Assembly: GCA_030063045.1 (NCBI GenBank) | Contig: JAQSEB010000072.1 | Location: 248,001 to 312,000, forward strand | Reading direction: 5' to 3' | Source: Pratylenchus scribneri | Lineage: Eukaryota > Nematoda > Chromadorea > Rhabditida > Pratylenchidae | Length of the DNA: 64,000 nt | Part shown: positions 14,248 through 27,577 of the stretch, piece after piece | Layout: each line of letters starts with the position of its first letter | How positions within the stretch are numbered: position 1 is the stretch's first letter | The notes under the pieces: model-generated | Database searches by the model: none | Told to the model about the DNA's origin: nothing | The model's input: only the letters and a program-made list of their open reading frames with translations | Translations under genes and position numbers: made by a program

Positions 14248-14491
14248 ATGGATATAATTGAGGTAATTTTAAACATAATAAAAGTAGTAAAAGTACAAAT
14301 TAAAGGATACTTATGATTCAGAGAAGGTTCTGCCTGATCTCGGAGGAATGTTTTCTATACGAAAGTTGCTCTCTCCTCAATTCTTGCTGATGATCAGGAA
14401 ATTTCGAAGCGATCATGGGGATTGCAAATCATCCGAAGCCCAAAAATCTCAGAGCATTTTGGGAGAATCACAGGAAAGCGCCCAAACATAA
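14248..14491 (+). CDS. Possible small protein, two exons (tentative)
   Basis: ATG at 14248 gives a 5-codon exon (MDIIE) ending before GTAATT. A TTAAAG acceptor at 14305 opens a 61-codon exon with a terminal TAA, beginning DTYDSEKVLPDLGG and rich in Ser, Gln and Lys near its end (SQSILGESQESAQT). Its base composition is less A+T-rich than the surroundings, which is why I regard it as once or still coding. No domain is recognised. It may be the first part of the decayed exon series that follows. Confidence 0.3.
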
Positions 14492-14539
14492 TACATTAAC
14501 AGGTTTATTTATTAATATTAAAATATTTTAAACTAAGAT

Positions 14540-16300
14540 TTTAAATCAATAAAGTCTTCTCAACTGTCCAAGTTGGCACCACCACAATTGAGTTAAACAA
14601 TGGTATTCTGGCAAGTCTGGTCTTGTTCAATCTCAACGAATTGCCTTGCGAATGGAACGCAGAATATAAGGATATGAAGGTATTTTAACAAAATTGGAAT
14701 ATTTGTAAATAATTTTAAGGTCTCCGAAAACATCGATTCGAGTAATGATGAGGAATTCTATGGCACAAATTATCATGGATAGAAGATGGCAAAATAAAAT
14801 AATTCTGAGGTAATTTCCATTACTCATTATAAAGTTGATAAAAATTTAAAGGATGGAATGCTAGCCAACCCAATACAAGATTTGGAAAATCTCCAGGATC
14901 GAAAATTTGCAATGGAGGTGAACGTGAAATTCAAGGTTTAAAAATGAATTTTTAAAACTAAAAAACAACAAATTCAAAATGACGTGATGAAATCAAAGAT
15001 GGAATGTCTGACACCAGCTCTGTGACTTTTATGAGCATGTGTTCTCAATGAACTCGAATCGGAATCTAGCTCGGTGGTGATGTTGGATGAGAAATTATAG
15101 TAAGATTTTTTTTAAAAAACAGAAAAATAATTAAATATTTAGTGTCGATGAAACTAATCCGGAATGGGATGAATTCTTTAGACCAATTTGGCCAAATTCA
15201 TAAATTTATCGACAAGAGAAGTAAGACCCAAAATCCATAGTCTAAAATTCAAGGTTTAATATATTAAATTAATATAATAATTTTTTTGCTTTTTATGTTT
15301 GGATCATTCAAGTTGTTGTTGATAACAGCGCAGAAATTCTAGGAATGAAAGTACCACTGGCAAATATTTTCCCAAAATGCGAAATTAAGGTTTTTATGTT
15401 CCAAATATTTGATAAAAATCTATATTTTTTAGTGAATTCTATTGGACCACCTACAAAGCATATCTGCATTTATATTTAGTCAATTGCAGCAGAAAATTTG
15501 GCTCTTCCATTTCTAATTCTGTTTTTTCGTAACTCTTTTATTTATTTTTTCTATTTATTTTTAAATTTCAGTTGCGAGTTTTGTTGGCGCAAAATTACAC
15601 ATACATCTTCGGCTTTAAAACAAATTGAAGATTGAATGAGAAATCTAAATTGTCAAGAATTCTATGATAGAAGGCAAGAATTCTCAATCGAAAAATTCTC
15701 AACAATATGCGGCGCTTTACAATTCTCATTGGACATGGTGGATACCAAGATTTAACCAGGTCATTTTAATCTAAATTTTAATTAATTTCAATAATTTAAA
15801 AAGATCAAACTTCACTAATGAACAAATATTTTGTGCACAAGAAGTAAAGAAGGACCACTTTTCGCTCAAGTCTTCTTACAAAGTATGGTGACGATTCTAT
15901 AACTTTTGTTCGGGATGTAAGAATTTTTTTAAAAATATTAAAATAACGATAATTCAGTTGCGTGACAATAAATTGAAATCTGCAATTGCCCTTCAATTTT
16001 TAAAAGTTCAAAAGATGAAAATCAAAAGAGATTTTTGCAAACTATGGAATTTAAAAAAAATTGACAAATTTTATTGACATCATGGGCTTCAAATTTTTTA
16101 AATTCTACAAACTTTTTATTCTTCAAATTTTCTATCTTGTTAACTTCATGGGAAATGGTGCTGAAGATGCTGCAAAATGGGAAAATTTTAAATCTGCACT
16201 GATGATTTGCTACCAGGATTAAAAGTTAGGAGGTTTCCTTTAATTTCTTCAAATATCAAAATTAACAAAACTTGAACCTTAGTTTTTAACATTTCGGAAA
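14540..16300 (+). pseudogene. Series of exon-like fragments with stops and frameshifts
   Basis: Several plus-strand stretches read as protein for 20-45 codons between intron-like A+T-rich gaps. Examples are the segment near 14552-14680 (VQVGTTTIELNN, NELPCEWNAEYKDMK, then GTATTT), one near 14720 (VSENIDSSNDEEFYG) that soon meets a stop, and one near 15310-15390 (VVVDNSAEILGMKVPLANIF). I could not chain them into one frame. The simplest reading is a decayed multi-exon gene, possibly related to the small frame just upstream. No family is recognised. Confidence 0.35.
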
Positions 16301-17998
16301 ATCTATGGTATTTTCAATTTTGGGCCAAAAATATTAAAGATTTTATGGTTTCGCTATTGAGTAACAAATTTTAAGGGTATACAAAATTTTTTAGGAAGTT
16401 TTTATGGATAAAATATATGGTTTTTAGGAAAAAGTTTTTTTGAAATGGGTTTAATTATGAAAATAAAATATAGATCAAAACAGGAAGCTTTTGAATATAA
16501 ATTAAATATCTAATAGAGACTCGAATTAAAAAGAACAAATGAAATTTAATATATTAGTTTATTAAAATTCAATAAATCTGGTGAAAAATAGATTGAGCTT
16601 TGAAATATTAGATAAATAATCTATTTTATTCTAGAATTCTCAATTGCAATCAATTTGTGTGTTTATGAATTTCTCGGAAAAAATTCTGGCAAAATCTTGA
16701 ATTGATGGAACACCGGCAAAATGCTTTATTTACAATTCTTTCGTAGATAAGAGGATTATGGCCAGGTTTATTTTATAGAAAAATTATCGAAATAATCATA
16801 TGCAAATTTTAGTTCACCTTATTCAATTGAGTCTTTACAAAAGGTCTTATGGTTCAGTACGATGGCTATGATGGAAAGATGAAGAATTGTTTTTCCAATG
16901 AACATATTTGATCATGATTATGTTATGATAATTCTTTTATTTAATTTGAATTTATTTATAAAATATTTAATAAAAATTATAATTTATTATTACAGGTTAA
17001 GATATTCTGAATTTAGGTTAGCATATTAGGAATATTATAACAATATAGATAATTTTGAACAGATGTTGAAAAATAATGTATCGAAATATTCTGAATATGA
17101 ATGCCATTTTGAAAATATTTTTCTTGGTATTTTGAATAGATATTGAAAATATGTCCTAAAAATTTTTGAAAATATTTCATATTTTCAAATTATTTTTGAA
17201 ATTCTGAATAATTTTTATTTTCACTCCATTTTCACTTGATTTTTAAAATGGAAATGTAATATTTTTTGAATATCTTTTCAATATATAAGCAATTTTAATA
17301 ACATTCCCAAAATACATGCATTTCCATTTTGTTCTTATTTGCTAAAATTTGGGTACATTTTCACCATATTTTCAAAATTCGCACCAAAAATTGTGACTCC
17401 GGGCTGCCGGACACCGCCCACCAAAATTCCGAGAATTCAAAGAAAACTATTCATGGATTGTGCACCAAAATATTTATCGCACTTTTGGGCAAAATAAAAA
17501 CATTGCAACAGAAAAACATGTTTTTATGCAATAAATATTCCCCCTCTCAATCATCATTTTTGTCTATTTTGTTATTCTATAGGTCTACAATTAGGTAATA
17601 ATAAAAATGCCAAATTCATGGAAAAAAATTGGAAAACATCCATTCAAAAAATGATATATTCCATTTTTAGACGGCAAATGAATTGGGATATTTAAGGCCA
17701 AAATGATAAACAAAAATGAGGAAAAATGGAGAGAAAAATTATTAAAAATATTTAAATAAATTTATTTAATTTTCATAACAAATTTTAAAATTAATTTGTA
17801 TTTTCCCTCTAATTCATGTGACCATTTGGCCTTAATAATTGGTAATTAATTAATTAATATGTTATTGAATGAATGAATCATTGAATAAGGAAAGAAATTT
17901 TGAGAATTCTCATGAACAAATACAAAAAAGATAGAATACAAAAAATAAGGAATAGATTTATAATAAATAGGTAAAAATGCTTATTTTTCCATTGAGAC
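16301..17998. other. A+T-rich spacer, nothing recognised
   Basis: No gene, RNA or organised repeat is supported. A 89-codon frame at 17329-17598 has no recognisable domain and no splice context. Confidence 0.5.
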
Positions 17999-18006
17999 AA
18001 TTATTC

Positions 18007-18712
18007 CAGGGTTTCTATATGTCCTTATTTATAAGATTTGTCCTTATTTTGAGAGGTCAAATCTTACAAAATTTAAATGTCCTTATTTGTAAGAATTGTC
18101 CTTATTTTTGGTGAATTGTCTTATTTTGTCTGATTTTTCAGAAAATTGTCATTTTTTCCTTACAAAATGCCAAAATTTTTCGCTGCGGGCCAATTTTGTC
18201 TTTAATTTTTCGCTGCGCGGCCAATTTTGTCTTTCATTTTTCGCTGCGGGCCAATTTTGTCTTTCATTTTTCGCTGCGCGGCCAATTTTGTCTTTCATTT
18301 TTCGCTGCGCGGCCAATTTTGTCTTTAATTTTTCGCTGCGGGCCAATTTTGTCTTTAATTTTTCGCTGCGCGGCCAATTTTGTCTTTAATTTTTCGCTGC
18401 GCGGCCAATTTTGTCTTTCATTTTTCGCTGCGCGGCCAATTTTGTCTTTAATTTTTCTCCTTGTAGTGCCATTTTCGTTAAATTTTTTCCCTCTCGGTCA
18501 ATTTTTCTTAAAATTTTTCTTTTTGAGGAATAAAAATTTAAGCCCAAATAGAATATAGGAGATGAAAAATATGATATTTAAAACATTTTATATTAGAAAA
18601 ATCGATTTTAAATCATTTTAAAGCACTTTTGTAAAAATCTTATTTTTGACCACAAAATCTTATTTTTTGATGTAATTTGTCTTATTTTGAAAATTTTTTA
18701 ATAGAAACCCTG
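18007..18712. mobile_element. hAT-like non-autonomous element H1 (706 bp) with internal minisatellite
   Basis: Termini are inverted copies of CAGGGTTTCTAT, flanked on both sides by the 8-bp direct repeat AATTATTC (17999-18006 and 18713-18720). An 8-bp target duplication with CAGGG-type ends is the hallmark of hAT transposons. No transposase frame is present. Subterminal parts repeat GTCCTTATTT-like words, also found in the element at 55292. The centre is a G+C-rich tandem array. Confidence 0.9.
18177..18460. repeat. 30-31 bp minisatellite inside H1
   Basis: About nine tandem units share the core TTTTTCGCTGCGCGGCC followed by AATTTTGTCTTT, with GCGGGCC and GCGCGGCC variants. The array is strikingly G+C-rich for this region. 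It creates open frames on both strands (18096-18558) that are repeat artefacts. Confidence 0.93.
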
Positions 18713-19014
18713 AATTATTCTAGCCCAATGACCAATTTTAATGAACTAAAAAATAAAACGATCAACGAATAATAACAAAAAATTCTATTTTTATATTCCC
18801 CAATTAAAATTAATTTTTATTTGTAAAAAAATTTATGTGGTCGGATAGCTCACAAAAATAGCAAACGCGCAAATTCCATTTTGGGTAAAAATCAAAGAAT
18901 ATATTTTGTCAGAATAAAATCGCAGAGAAATAAAACCAAACAAAAATAAATTTTAATTTTACCATAACTAAATTATAATTTATTTTTTCTCAATTAATAA
19001 ATAAAATTTCCAAT

Positions 19015-19383
19015 CAGGGTTGCCAGAATGTCCCCCCACGGGGGGCATTTGCCCCCTTTTTGAGATTTTGCCCCCTTTTGTGCCCCCCGAGCCGAGTTGC
19101 CCCCCAAATGCCCCCTTTTTAAAATTTTGTCATTTTTTCCCTATTTTATTATTTTTGGTCTAATTTTTCGCTGCGCGGCAAATTTTTGGTCTAATTTTTC
19201 GCTGCGCGGCAAATTTTTGGTCTAGTTTTTCGCTGCGCGGCCATTATTGGAAAAATTTTTGCATTTTTGGCACTTTTTAAAAATGCCCCCCAAAATGCCC
19301 CCTTTTTTACTGAAAATGCCCCCCAAATGCCCCCTTTTTTTTCCAAAATGCCCCCCAAAGTAAAAATCCATCTGGCAACCCTG
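19015..19383. mobile_element. hAT-like non-autonomous element H2 (369 bp)
   Basis: Inverted termini CAGGGTTGCCAGA are flanked by the 8-bp direct repeat TTTCCAAT (19007-19014 and 19384-19391). Inside are runs of CCCCC/GGGGG-containing words (TGCCCCCTTTT) and three tandem copies of a unit containing TTTTTCGCTGCGCGGC, the same core as in H1. No coding capacity. Confidence 0.9.
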
Positions 19384-19391
19384 TTTCCAAT

Positions 19392-22300
19392 TAATAATTA
19401 GGTATAAATTTAATTATTTCAAAAAATTTATTTTGTAAATAATTTTTGAAAACAAATCTAATGTCAAAAATCAGAGGGACACTTTATAATTCTAAACAGA
19501 TATATTCTTTAACAAAAATAGATTTTAGCATGATTTTCGGCCTAATCTGTAATTAAATTACCCAAAATATATTCTCAAATTTGCCAGCAATTCCATTGGC
19601 CTCAAAGTTGCATTTCCGTTTAATCCAATTTAACCCAATAATTTTAATTTTCCAAATATCTCTTAAGTCCAAAATGTCCACTTTAAAGCATCTATTTGGC
19701 TTTAATATATAATTAAATTGGCCAAATTAGTAAAAGTAAAATTCAAAGGCACTAATCATAAAATCATCCATTCATTGAAGTAACAATTTTCATAATTTTT
19801 AACTAAAGTAAATCACGTGAAAAATTTGTTCATAAAATTTTTCAAAATTATAAGAATTTAATCTAATGACTTTACCCAAATTTTAAATTCAAATTGCTAC
19901 CTCAATTTTAGTTTCCTAAATTGCCAATTTCATAAAAATATTTTTTGTAGAATGCAATAAGTCATTTATCATTTTCAAATTAAATAAATTTTTAATAATG
20001 TGCAATTTATTTATTTAAATTCATCCCATTCTTCAATTTGAATTTCCAACAATTTTATTCATCAATCGTCATTTTTAAATTATAATTCAATTTTAATATC
20101 ATTTTAAAATTTATCCATTTCCAAAATTTATCAAAAATTTATTTCCTAATCACGCACATTTTGGGCCACCAAAGTTGTTCCAATTCCACTTCCTTTTTAA
20201 ATAATAATTTCCTAATTCTTGCAATCAGAAAAAATGTACATTTTAAATTAATTTATTTTTGGTAAAATTTTTATATTATTTTAAAATAAAAACTGACGAA
20301 ATATATTAGCTTTGTTCACATTTTAAAGCATAAGGAAATTAATTTTTTTTCATTTTGTTTACCTAAACAGAACTCAAAAAATATTTAAAAAGTTTTTACC
20401 CAAAAATTAATTAATTTTTATTCATGAAAATAATTTGCATAAAAAAATTATGATGATTGGTTTCTTCAATGGAAAGTGCATTCATTCCTAGCAAATTTGG
20501 TACCAAATTAATAAATTACTGCAAAACTGCACATTTTACCGAACACTTTTTGACACCATTCCGGCGCGAAATTATATTCCTATTTTGAGTTTTGTTAAAC
20601 AATGGCGGGACTTACATATCAATAAATATCCGGATCCGGTGATCATCATCATAAAAAAGCCAAAAATTAATTCTTGGAATTTACTTACGAAAAAATGATT
20701 CAATGCCAATTGACCACACATCTAGTCCGAATTTTAATTCTACTGCCATAATCTATCCTAAAAAATTAATTATTTCGGTCCAAATTCTAGAATAAATATT
20801 AGCATTTACTGCAAAAAATTGCCTTCATTAATTTTTCCTCATTATTTTAAATGTCAACATTTTCTATTGTTTTCTGCATATAGCAAATGTTAGGTCTAAT
20901 TTAGGTAGGTTAATATTTTATTACAAAAATTGTCAAAAAATTATATTAAGGAAAGAAAATTTTTCGATACAAAAATTATTTCTTAAGTTTTGGTTTTTTA
21001 TTGCCGGAAAAAATGATCCATAACGAAGTTAGTTTTATGACTTTAAATTTAATTTGATTTATTAGGCTTGCGTCAGTGTACGATTCTATTAGTCTGGTTA
21101 GGTTTTAAATTGTACCATATTTGGCCAATTATGCCCAAATTAGTTTTTCAAGTTTGTATAAAAGATTTGGACTTGTCGTTATTCCTGACCAGCAGATTTA
21201 TTTCCCTCACAAAATTAGTCGACCCTAAAATGTAAAATAATCCAAAATCGTTTTTTTCATCGTTATATGAGTATTAGAATAAAAATCTCAAAAAATTTTT
21301 TCAAATCTGGTCGATGAAGACAAGTACCAAAAATTTATTGAAAAGCAAAAAATAGACTTTTTTTTTAAAATTGTAGTTTTTTTTTTTCTCTGCACTTTTT
21401 AAAATAAATTTGAATTTAATTTTTTAGCCATTTTTACAACAAAATTTTTGTAATATTTGTAACGGAAATTTGCCCAAAAATATTTGCATGCAAATATTTT
21501 CATTTTGGTTGTTCACTTTTCTATACCCGATTGATCTTCATGCTCTTTTTTTTTAATAAACTACATTTTTGGTACAAAATTTTTGCGTGCCGACTATTTC
21601 TGCTCCTTTTGTGCCACCCTCCCATTCCGTTCCATTTTCATTATTGCTTCCGATCTTTCCATTGTGTTCGATAGAATTTCCCCCAAAAATGCCGGATTTA
21701 AGGGCAAAAATGGGACAGTGGGCTTATTGCCAAATCCCAATATTGCGTAAATAAATATTTATTCTGCGATTTGCAATAGACCTAAAGACCTTAACCCAAA
21801 TTCATTATTTGCCAAAAATTCATCATAATAAAAATCTAAAAATGCACATTTTTCACATTTAATGCAATAGAATTCATCCAAAAAATGATATAATAATTGT
21901 TAAATGTTAACTAATCTCTAAATATTATTCAAAATTTTTTTTTCTAATTTGCATTTTTAATCTCATTTATTGCCAAAATGGTGTATAAAAGTGATTAAAC
22001 ATCATGAAAAGGACAATGCGTTGCAAAAAAATTTAAAAACAGAACGGAAATAATAGCTTAAAATGGAATTATAGTAGGGGTGGGAAAATGCTAATATATT
22101 CGATTTTTAATGTGTTTTTAATTCATTAAGACCAAATTCCCACAAAACATGAATAATTTTTAGGTGGTATTAAAAAAACAATAAATTATTCATAAAAAAT
22201 AAAATTATTTTAATTCAAAATTCAAAAATCTCTAAAAAATTAACAATCTAAATTATTCTACACCAATTTTTGTGTCAATTTTTTCCAACCATGTAGATCA

Positions 22301-23630
22301 ATCTACACTTTGAATTGATGATTTTTCTGTCAAAGCTACACATTCTTTCAATTTCACTAATCAAATTCCACACAATTTTGGTCCTAATTTAAGCCCATAA
22401 TTCAATGATTTTCATTGAAAATTAACAAAATAATATTATTATTGGAAGAGAGGATATTAATTTAATTTAACAAAAATTGCCAAATTTTGGGACACTCCCC
22501 TAAATTCTTTGATCTTAAATAAAAATGGAAATTGGAAACAATTTTGGGCATAATTAAATTCAAAGCGAAAAAGTGCACCACATTTCCGCCTTCTTTCGCG
22601 CTCTCGATACACCCTCCTTCATTTCAAATCCAAAAATATCCAATTTTCAATTTAAGAAACTCTGTTTTTGACAAAAATATTAAAAAATAATTTAGCTACA
22701 AAAATCCATCGCAACCGAATTTTGTGCATTCGCCTTTCCCCATATCTTGTAAATCTTTTGAACATTTATAAAATTAATTTATGTTTTTGGGTTAACCATT
22801 TTCGGTTCTTTTACAATTTTTCTGCGTCTATTCATTATGAATCCGATGAAAAATTATGCGTCCTTATATTTTATGCTCCAATAATATTTTTATCAGTGTC
22901 CCATCAATTTTAATGCGTCCAAAACCTAAACTCCACCCTAAAATCCATCTCGGCCCTAATCTAAACTTAATCCTATATTACTATAAATCCCATGCTTTAC
23001 AGTCTGCTTTACTCCAGGTTAGGGTAAGGTAGGATTATATTTTGGGTAGGTCCGGATGGGTTTAGATTTAGATAGATGATGAAGAAGATTATAGATTACC
23101 CTCAACTTCATCTATTCTTCATCCTCATATTCATCCTTTTCCCTTACATCCCGTAAATTACAATTGCAATAGTACCCATATTTATAGTAAATTAAAAATT
23201 TATTTACCCAAAATAAGGAGAATAGCCGAAATTAGCATTGACCTTTAGTAAAAAATTAATAATTAAATATTAATATTTTTCTGTTGGAAAATATAAATTT
23301 CCTGTCTTTTTAATTTTGCAACATGAATAAATGAATGGTTCACTAAAATTAATTGCTCATAAAAGGCATTTTTGATGGCGTAAATAATGCAAATTATTTT
23401 GTGCAATAAAACACAAATATCACATGTGCCATCATTTTTTGGGTTCATTTTCTATATTCAAAATTATAATAATTAATGTAAGAATAAATCTACTGGAAAA
23501 ATATAATTAATAAATGAATATAAAAAGGATTAATTGTGGTAAAATAATCTGCCAAAATTAGTTCCAAATATTAATTTTTTCCTCTTAAAACAAAGAAAAA
23601 GCGATGAGGTATTTTCTCATTCTAAGATAG
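19392..23630. other. Long gene-poor interval
   Basis: About 4.2 kb, A+T-rich, without a supportable gene. Frames at 21569-21754 and 22668-22913 are short and have no recognisable domain. The part near 22920-23110 is relatively rich in CCTAA/TTAGG-like words on both arms and may be a worn inverted repeat, but I could not define ends. Confidence 0.5.
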
Positions 23631-23761
23631 AGTTGGCCCCCGGCGCTCGGGAGACAATTTTCGTGGACGGGGAATTGCTGGGAGGTAAGCGCCGGGGGAA
23701 GGGATTTTCCAAATTTCGAGGACGAGGGACAAAAAAGCTCAGCGACGAAGGGGGCCAAACC
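23631..23761. mobile_element. Short G+C-rich foldback element upstream of the Srt gene
   Basis: The ends are complementary (AGTTGGCCCCC and GGGGGCCAAACCT) and an inner arm pair, CCCCGGCGCT with AGCGCCGGGG, can also fold. It is 131 bp of G+C-rich sequence in very A+T-rich surroundings, about 135 bp before the receptor start codon. It looks like a small MITE; family unknown. Confidence 0.6.
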
Positions 23762-23894
23762 TATTTTAAATAAACTGAAAAATAAATTCCAATAAATATT
23801 TTGCATCTTCTTTTTCACCAAATCGCATTTAAAATTGATTATTTTTATAGAGAAAATAAATTCAAATTTAATTGGAATCAACCTAAACCCAAAA

Positions 23895-25731
23895 ATGGAC
23901 GTCTTCTTCGACCCAATTCGCTATAATCACTATTATAATTGTACAATGTACAATCTCACTGATATTCCCATTGAGGAGAGGCGAAAACCATTGGCCAGTG
24001 CATTTTTCTTCATTCTTGGCACAATTTTGGCGGTTAATTCATCAAATTATTTCCCAAAATCCACGCAAATTTCAGCTCATCTATTTCCCCTGTCTCTATG
24101 CAATGTCAAGGCCAAAATTGTTGGCCCAATCTTGCTATAAATTAATGCTTTTTATGGGCATTGTCAATGTTATCGAAATGACCGGTTTGGCATATCAAGG
24201 AGGAATTTTTGCATTCGAAGGGGCCGTCTTCTGCTCTCATCCAACTTTGAGCTTCTTCACCGGTGTTTTGGTCACAAGTGAGCAATTTGCGTTATATAAA
24301 AATATATTTTCCCGAATTTATTTCAGCACTTTATTATACTGAAACAAATACTGGATGCATTTTAGCTCTGAATCGTGTGTTGAATTTGTTGTCGCCAAGT
24401 TGGGCCGAAAGACTGTTCGCAGGCAAACGAACTTTTGTGAGTTGGAAATTAATTCTTTTTTATTTATTGAAATTAATTTAATTGAATAATAATTAATTTG
24501 TAATGACTGAATTTACTAAAATGTTACTTGATGAAAAACTTAACCTCTATACCCGATTTTATTTCTGCCCAATTTTTATGGCTTAAAATTTCAATTTTTC
24601 GACAAAAAACATTAGAAAAAAATTCTATAATTTTATTGATAAATTCAATTTCTTGCAGATTTGGCTGATTATGCCAATTGTTTTGCCTGCCTATTTTGCC
24701 ATCTTCTCGCCTCCATACATGTACAATGCAGTGTTGAACAGTTGGACACTTAATCCACATCATGGTTATATCCAAAATTTGGACCCCGAATTGGATGCTT
24801 ATGTAATGGAATATTTAATAAAAATAAAATAATTTATTAATTTTATTTTTTAGTATTTCCAAGTTGCCCATCAATTCTACAGTTGCGGTGTCATTTTCAC
24901 CCTTTTGACCACATATTCCACATTTTTGATCACTTTGGTCATCAAAAGGGAGAAAACATTCAGCCAAGGGACACGCGATCGAAGTGTAAGTAAATAATTT
25001 GTAGAAATAAAATTTTTTAATTTTAAGGTTTTCATTCAAGTCTTTTGGATCTCACTTTTGTGCAGTTTTGCCGGAATTTGCTACACATTTGATCGGCAAT
25101 TATCCCAAATCGCCTTTATGGTTCCCCTCTACACCTATGGACTCATCATTTATCAAGGCGAGTTTCATGAAAAATTTTTGTATTTTGTTTTACAATTTTG
25201 TAAAAAATTATCTATGAAAAAAATAGAATATCTAAAGATCAAAAAACAAGAAAAAAGCTAAAAAAAATATATTTAATAATTTATTCAACAAACAGTTTTA
25301 TTAAGCTAAAATTAAAATTGAAAAATAAAAGATTATTTCCTATAAAGGACACATTTTGGACTGATGTACGAAATAAATATTTATTCATTTTGATTTTAAT
25401 TTCTTATTTTTCAGGAAGTCCAGCAATGATCTATTTGCTGATGAACAAAACAATTCGAGCCCAAATCGTAAATTGGAAAACGCCTCGGCTCACCAAACCA
25501 TCTGTTGCCGTCAGCACTGGTTCCAGGGTGGTCCCATTGATGGCTTCTGGCTGGAATGCCTCCAAACTTTTTAAACCCTCATCCCTCATTCGAACTTTGT
25601 CAGTTCGACCATCCCCAATGCCAATTACGGCTTCCATGTATTCATTGAGCGGAGCAAGCATTGTTGGAAGGTCGGCGGCGCGAAGGCCAAGACAGGCATG
25701 GACCGGACATGGTGGAGGAGGAAATTATTGA
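23895..25731 (+). CDS. Serpentine chemoreceptor, class Srt (7TM GPCR)
   Basis: Seven exons (23895-24032, 24076-24277, 24327-24436, 24659-24802, 24854-24985, 25028-25157, 25415-25731) give 390 residues in frame. Srt features are an N-terminal hydrophobic helix, the IYFPCLYAM segment, SCYKLMLFMGIV, a GAVFCSHP loop, LALNRVLNLL after TM3, IFSPPYMYN, and a last helix with GSPAMIYLLMNKTIR. Srt proteins are nematode-specific seven-helix receptors thought to act in chemosensory membranes. Intron 6 begins GC rather than GT (CAAG then GCGAGT); no GT nearby keeps frame. The C-terminal tail (about 301-390) is Ser/Arg/Pro-rich and seems long for the family. The start is the ATG before MDVFFDPIRY; a longer upstream open stretch lacks an ATG. 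Confidence 0.88.
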
Positions 25732-26141
25732 AGAAAAGAACAATTGCTGGATTTAGAAGAATGGACACAAATTTGAAATATATTTGATCACATTTTTTAA
25801 TCTCTTTTTAATCCATTCCATTTCCTCAATTTATTATATTTTTTTATGTCTCTTTTTATGTTTTATTTCCAATTGTAAATTTAATTATAAATTGCATTTA
25901 TAAAGGAGGAAATATATTTTTGGTACATTTATGCTTTATTTAATATTCCAGATTATCTTTCTTTTGTGCATAATCTCGTCTAATGTAAAATAAATTAATT
26001 GGAATAATTTCCAAAACTGTGGTGGAAATAGGAATTAAGATGTTTTTTAAAGAAGGCAAACTAATTAGTAAATAAATTTAAATTTATATGAGGACAATTT
26101 TGAATTGAGGCACATAATATAAATCTGAAATAATTCAGAAA
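25732..26141. other. Spacer after the receptor gene
   Basis: A+T-rich 3' flank with no gene. A polyadenylation-type AATAAA-like context is common here but not distinctive. A short hairpin follows directly. Confidence 0.4.
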
Positions 26142-26182
26142 CTAGCTCAGGAGTTCGCCCTACGGGCGAACCCCTGAGCTAG
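26142..26182. other. Near-perfect 19-bp hairpin
   Basis: Left arm 26142-26160 and right arm 26164-26182 pair with one mismatch around a TAC loop; the arm core is CTAGCTCAGG...TTCGCCC. It is G+C-rich in an A+T-rich setting. This may be a tiny foldback insertion or a structured transcript end; no family recognised. Confidence 0.7.
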
Positions 26183-26223
26183 GCAAAATAATCAACAATA
26201 ATCATGCTAAATATGCAAAAAGT

Positions 26224-26345
26224 TTTATTTTAATTCTGATTTTATTCTTATTCTGAATTTTAATTCTGATTTTTAATTCTGATTTTATTCTTATTCTGAT
26301 TTTTAATTCCGATTTTTCTTATTTTTAAATTCTGATTTTGTTACT
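26224..26345. repeat. Short ATTCTGATTTT tandem repeat
   Basis: Irregular repeats of ATTCTGATTTT / TTATTCTGA words, followed by a run of nine G at about 26354. Simple sequence, no coding content. Confidence 0.6.
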
Positions 26346-26404
26346 TTCCTTGGGGGGGGGGCAAGAAGATTATCAGCAGCAGGGGTTGCAAGACCTATAA
26401 TTTA

Positions 26405-27497
26405 TAATAGGATGATTAAGAAGATGATGATGGTCTTCTTCGTATCATCATTATCCTCATCTTCAACATCTTGTTCATCTTCATCATTATTATCATCTTC
26501 ATTATCTTCACCCTCATCATCATCTCATCTTCATCCTCATTCTACATCTTAATCATCCTCTTCTTCATCTTCATCATCATCCTCATCATTTACTTCTTCA
26601 TCATCATCCTCATCTTCATCTTCAGCGTCCTCATCATCATTATCGTCATCATCTCATCATCTTCATTTTAATCATCCTCTCATCTTCATCACCCTCTCAT
26701 TCTCGTCTTCATCATCATCATTATCCTCATCTTCTCATCATCTTCATCTCTCAACCCCATCTTCATCATCCTCACATCTCGACTTCATCATCATCATTAT
26801 CCTCATCTTCATTCTCGACTTCATCATCATCATTATGCTCATCTTCTCATCATCTTCATCTTCCTCTTAACCTCATCTTCATCACCCTCTCATTCTCGAC
26901 TTCATCATCATCATTATGCTCATCTTCATCATCATCATTATCCTCATCTTCTCATCATCTTCATCTCTCAACCCCATCTTCATCATCCTCACATCTCGAC
27001 TTCATCATCATCATCATCCTCATCATTTACTTCTTCATCATCATCCTCATCTTCATCTTCAGCGTCCTCATCATCATTATCGTCATCATCTCATCATCTT
27101 CATTTTAATCATCCTCTCATCTTCATCACCCTCTCATTCTCGTCTTCATCATCATCATTATCCTCATCTTCTCATCATCTTCATCTCTCAACCCCATCTT
27201 CATCATCCTCACATCTCGACTTCATCATCATCATTATCCTCATCTTCATTCTCGACTTCATCATCATCATTATGCTCATCTTCTCATCATCTTCATCTTC
27301 CTCTTAACCTCATCTTCATCACCCTCTCATTCTCGACTTCATCATCATCATTATGCTCATCTTCATCATCATCATTATCCTCATCTTCTCATCATCTTCA
27401 TCTCTCAACCCCATCTTCATCATCCTCACATCTCGACTTCATCATCATCATTATCCTCATCTTCATGATCTTCTTCATCATCATCATTATCCTCATC

Positions 27498-27577
<80 letters not shown>

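Noticed and set aside
18096..18558. Overlapping frames of 65-120 codons on both strands
   Set aside because: Produced by the 30-bp minisatellite inside hAT-like element H1.
23585..23881. 98-codon minus-strand frame
   Set aside because: Its unusual composition comes from the G+C-rich foldback at 23631-23761.
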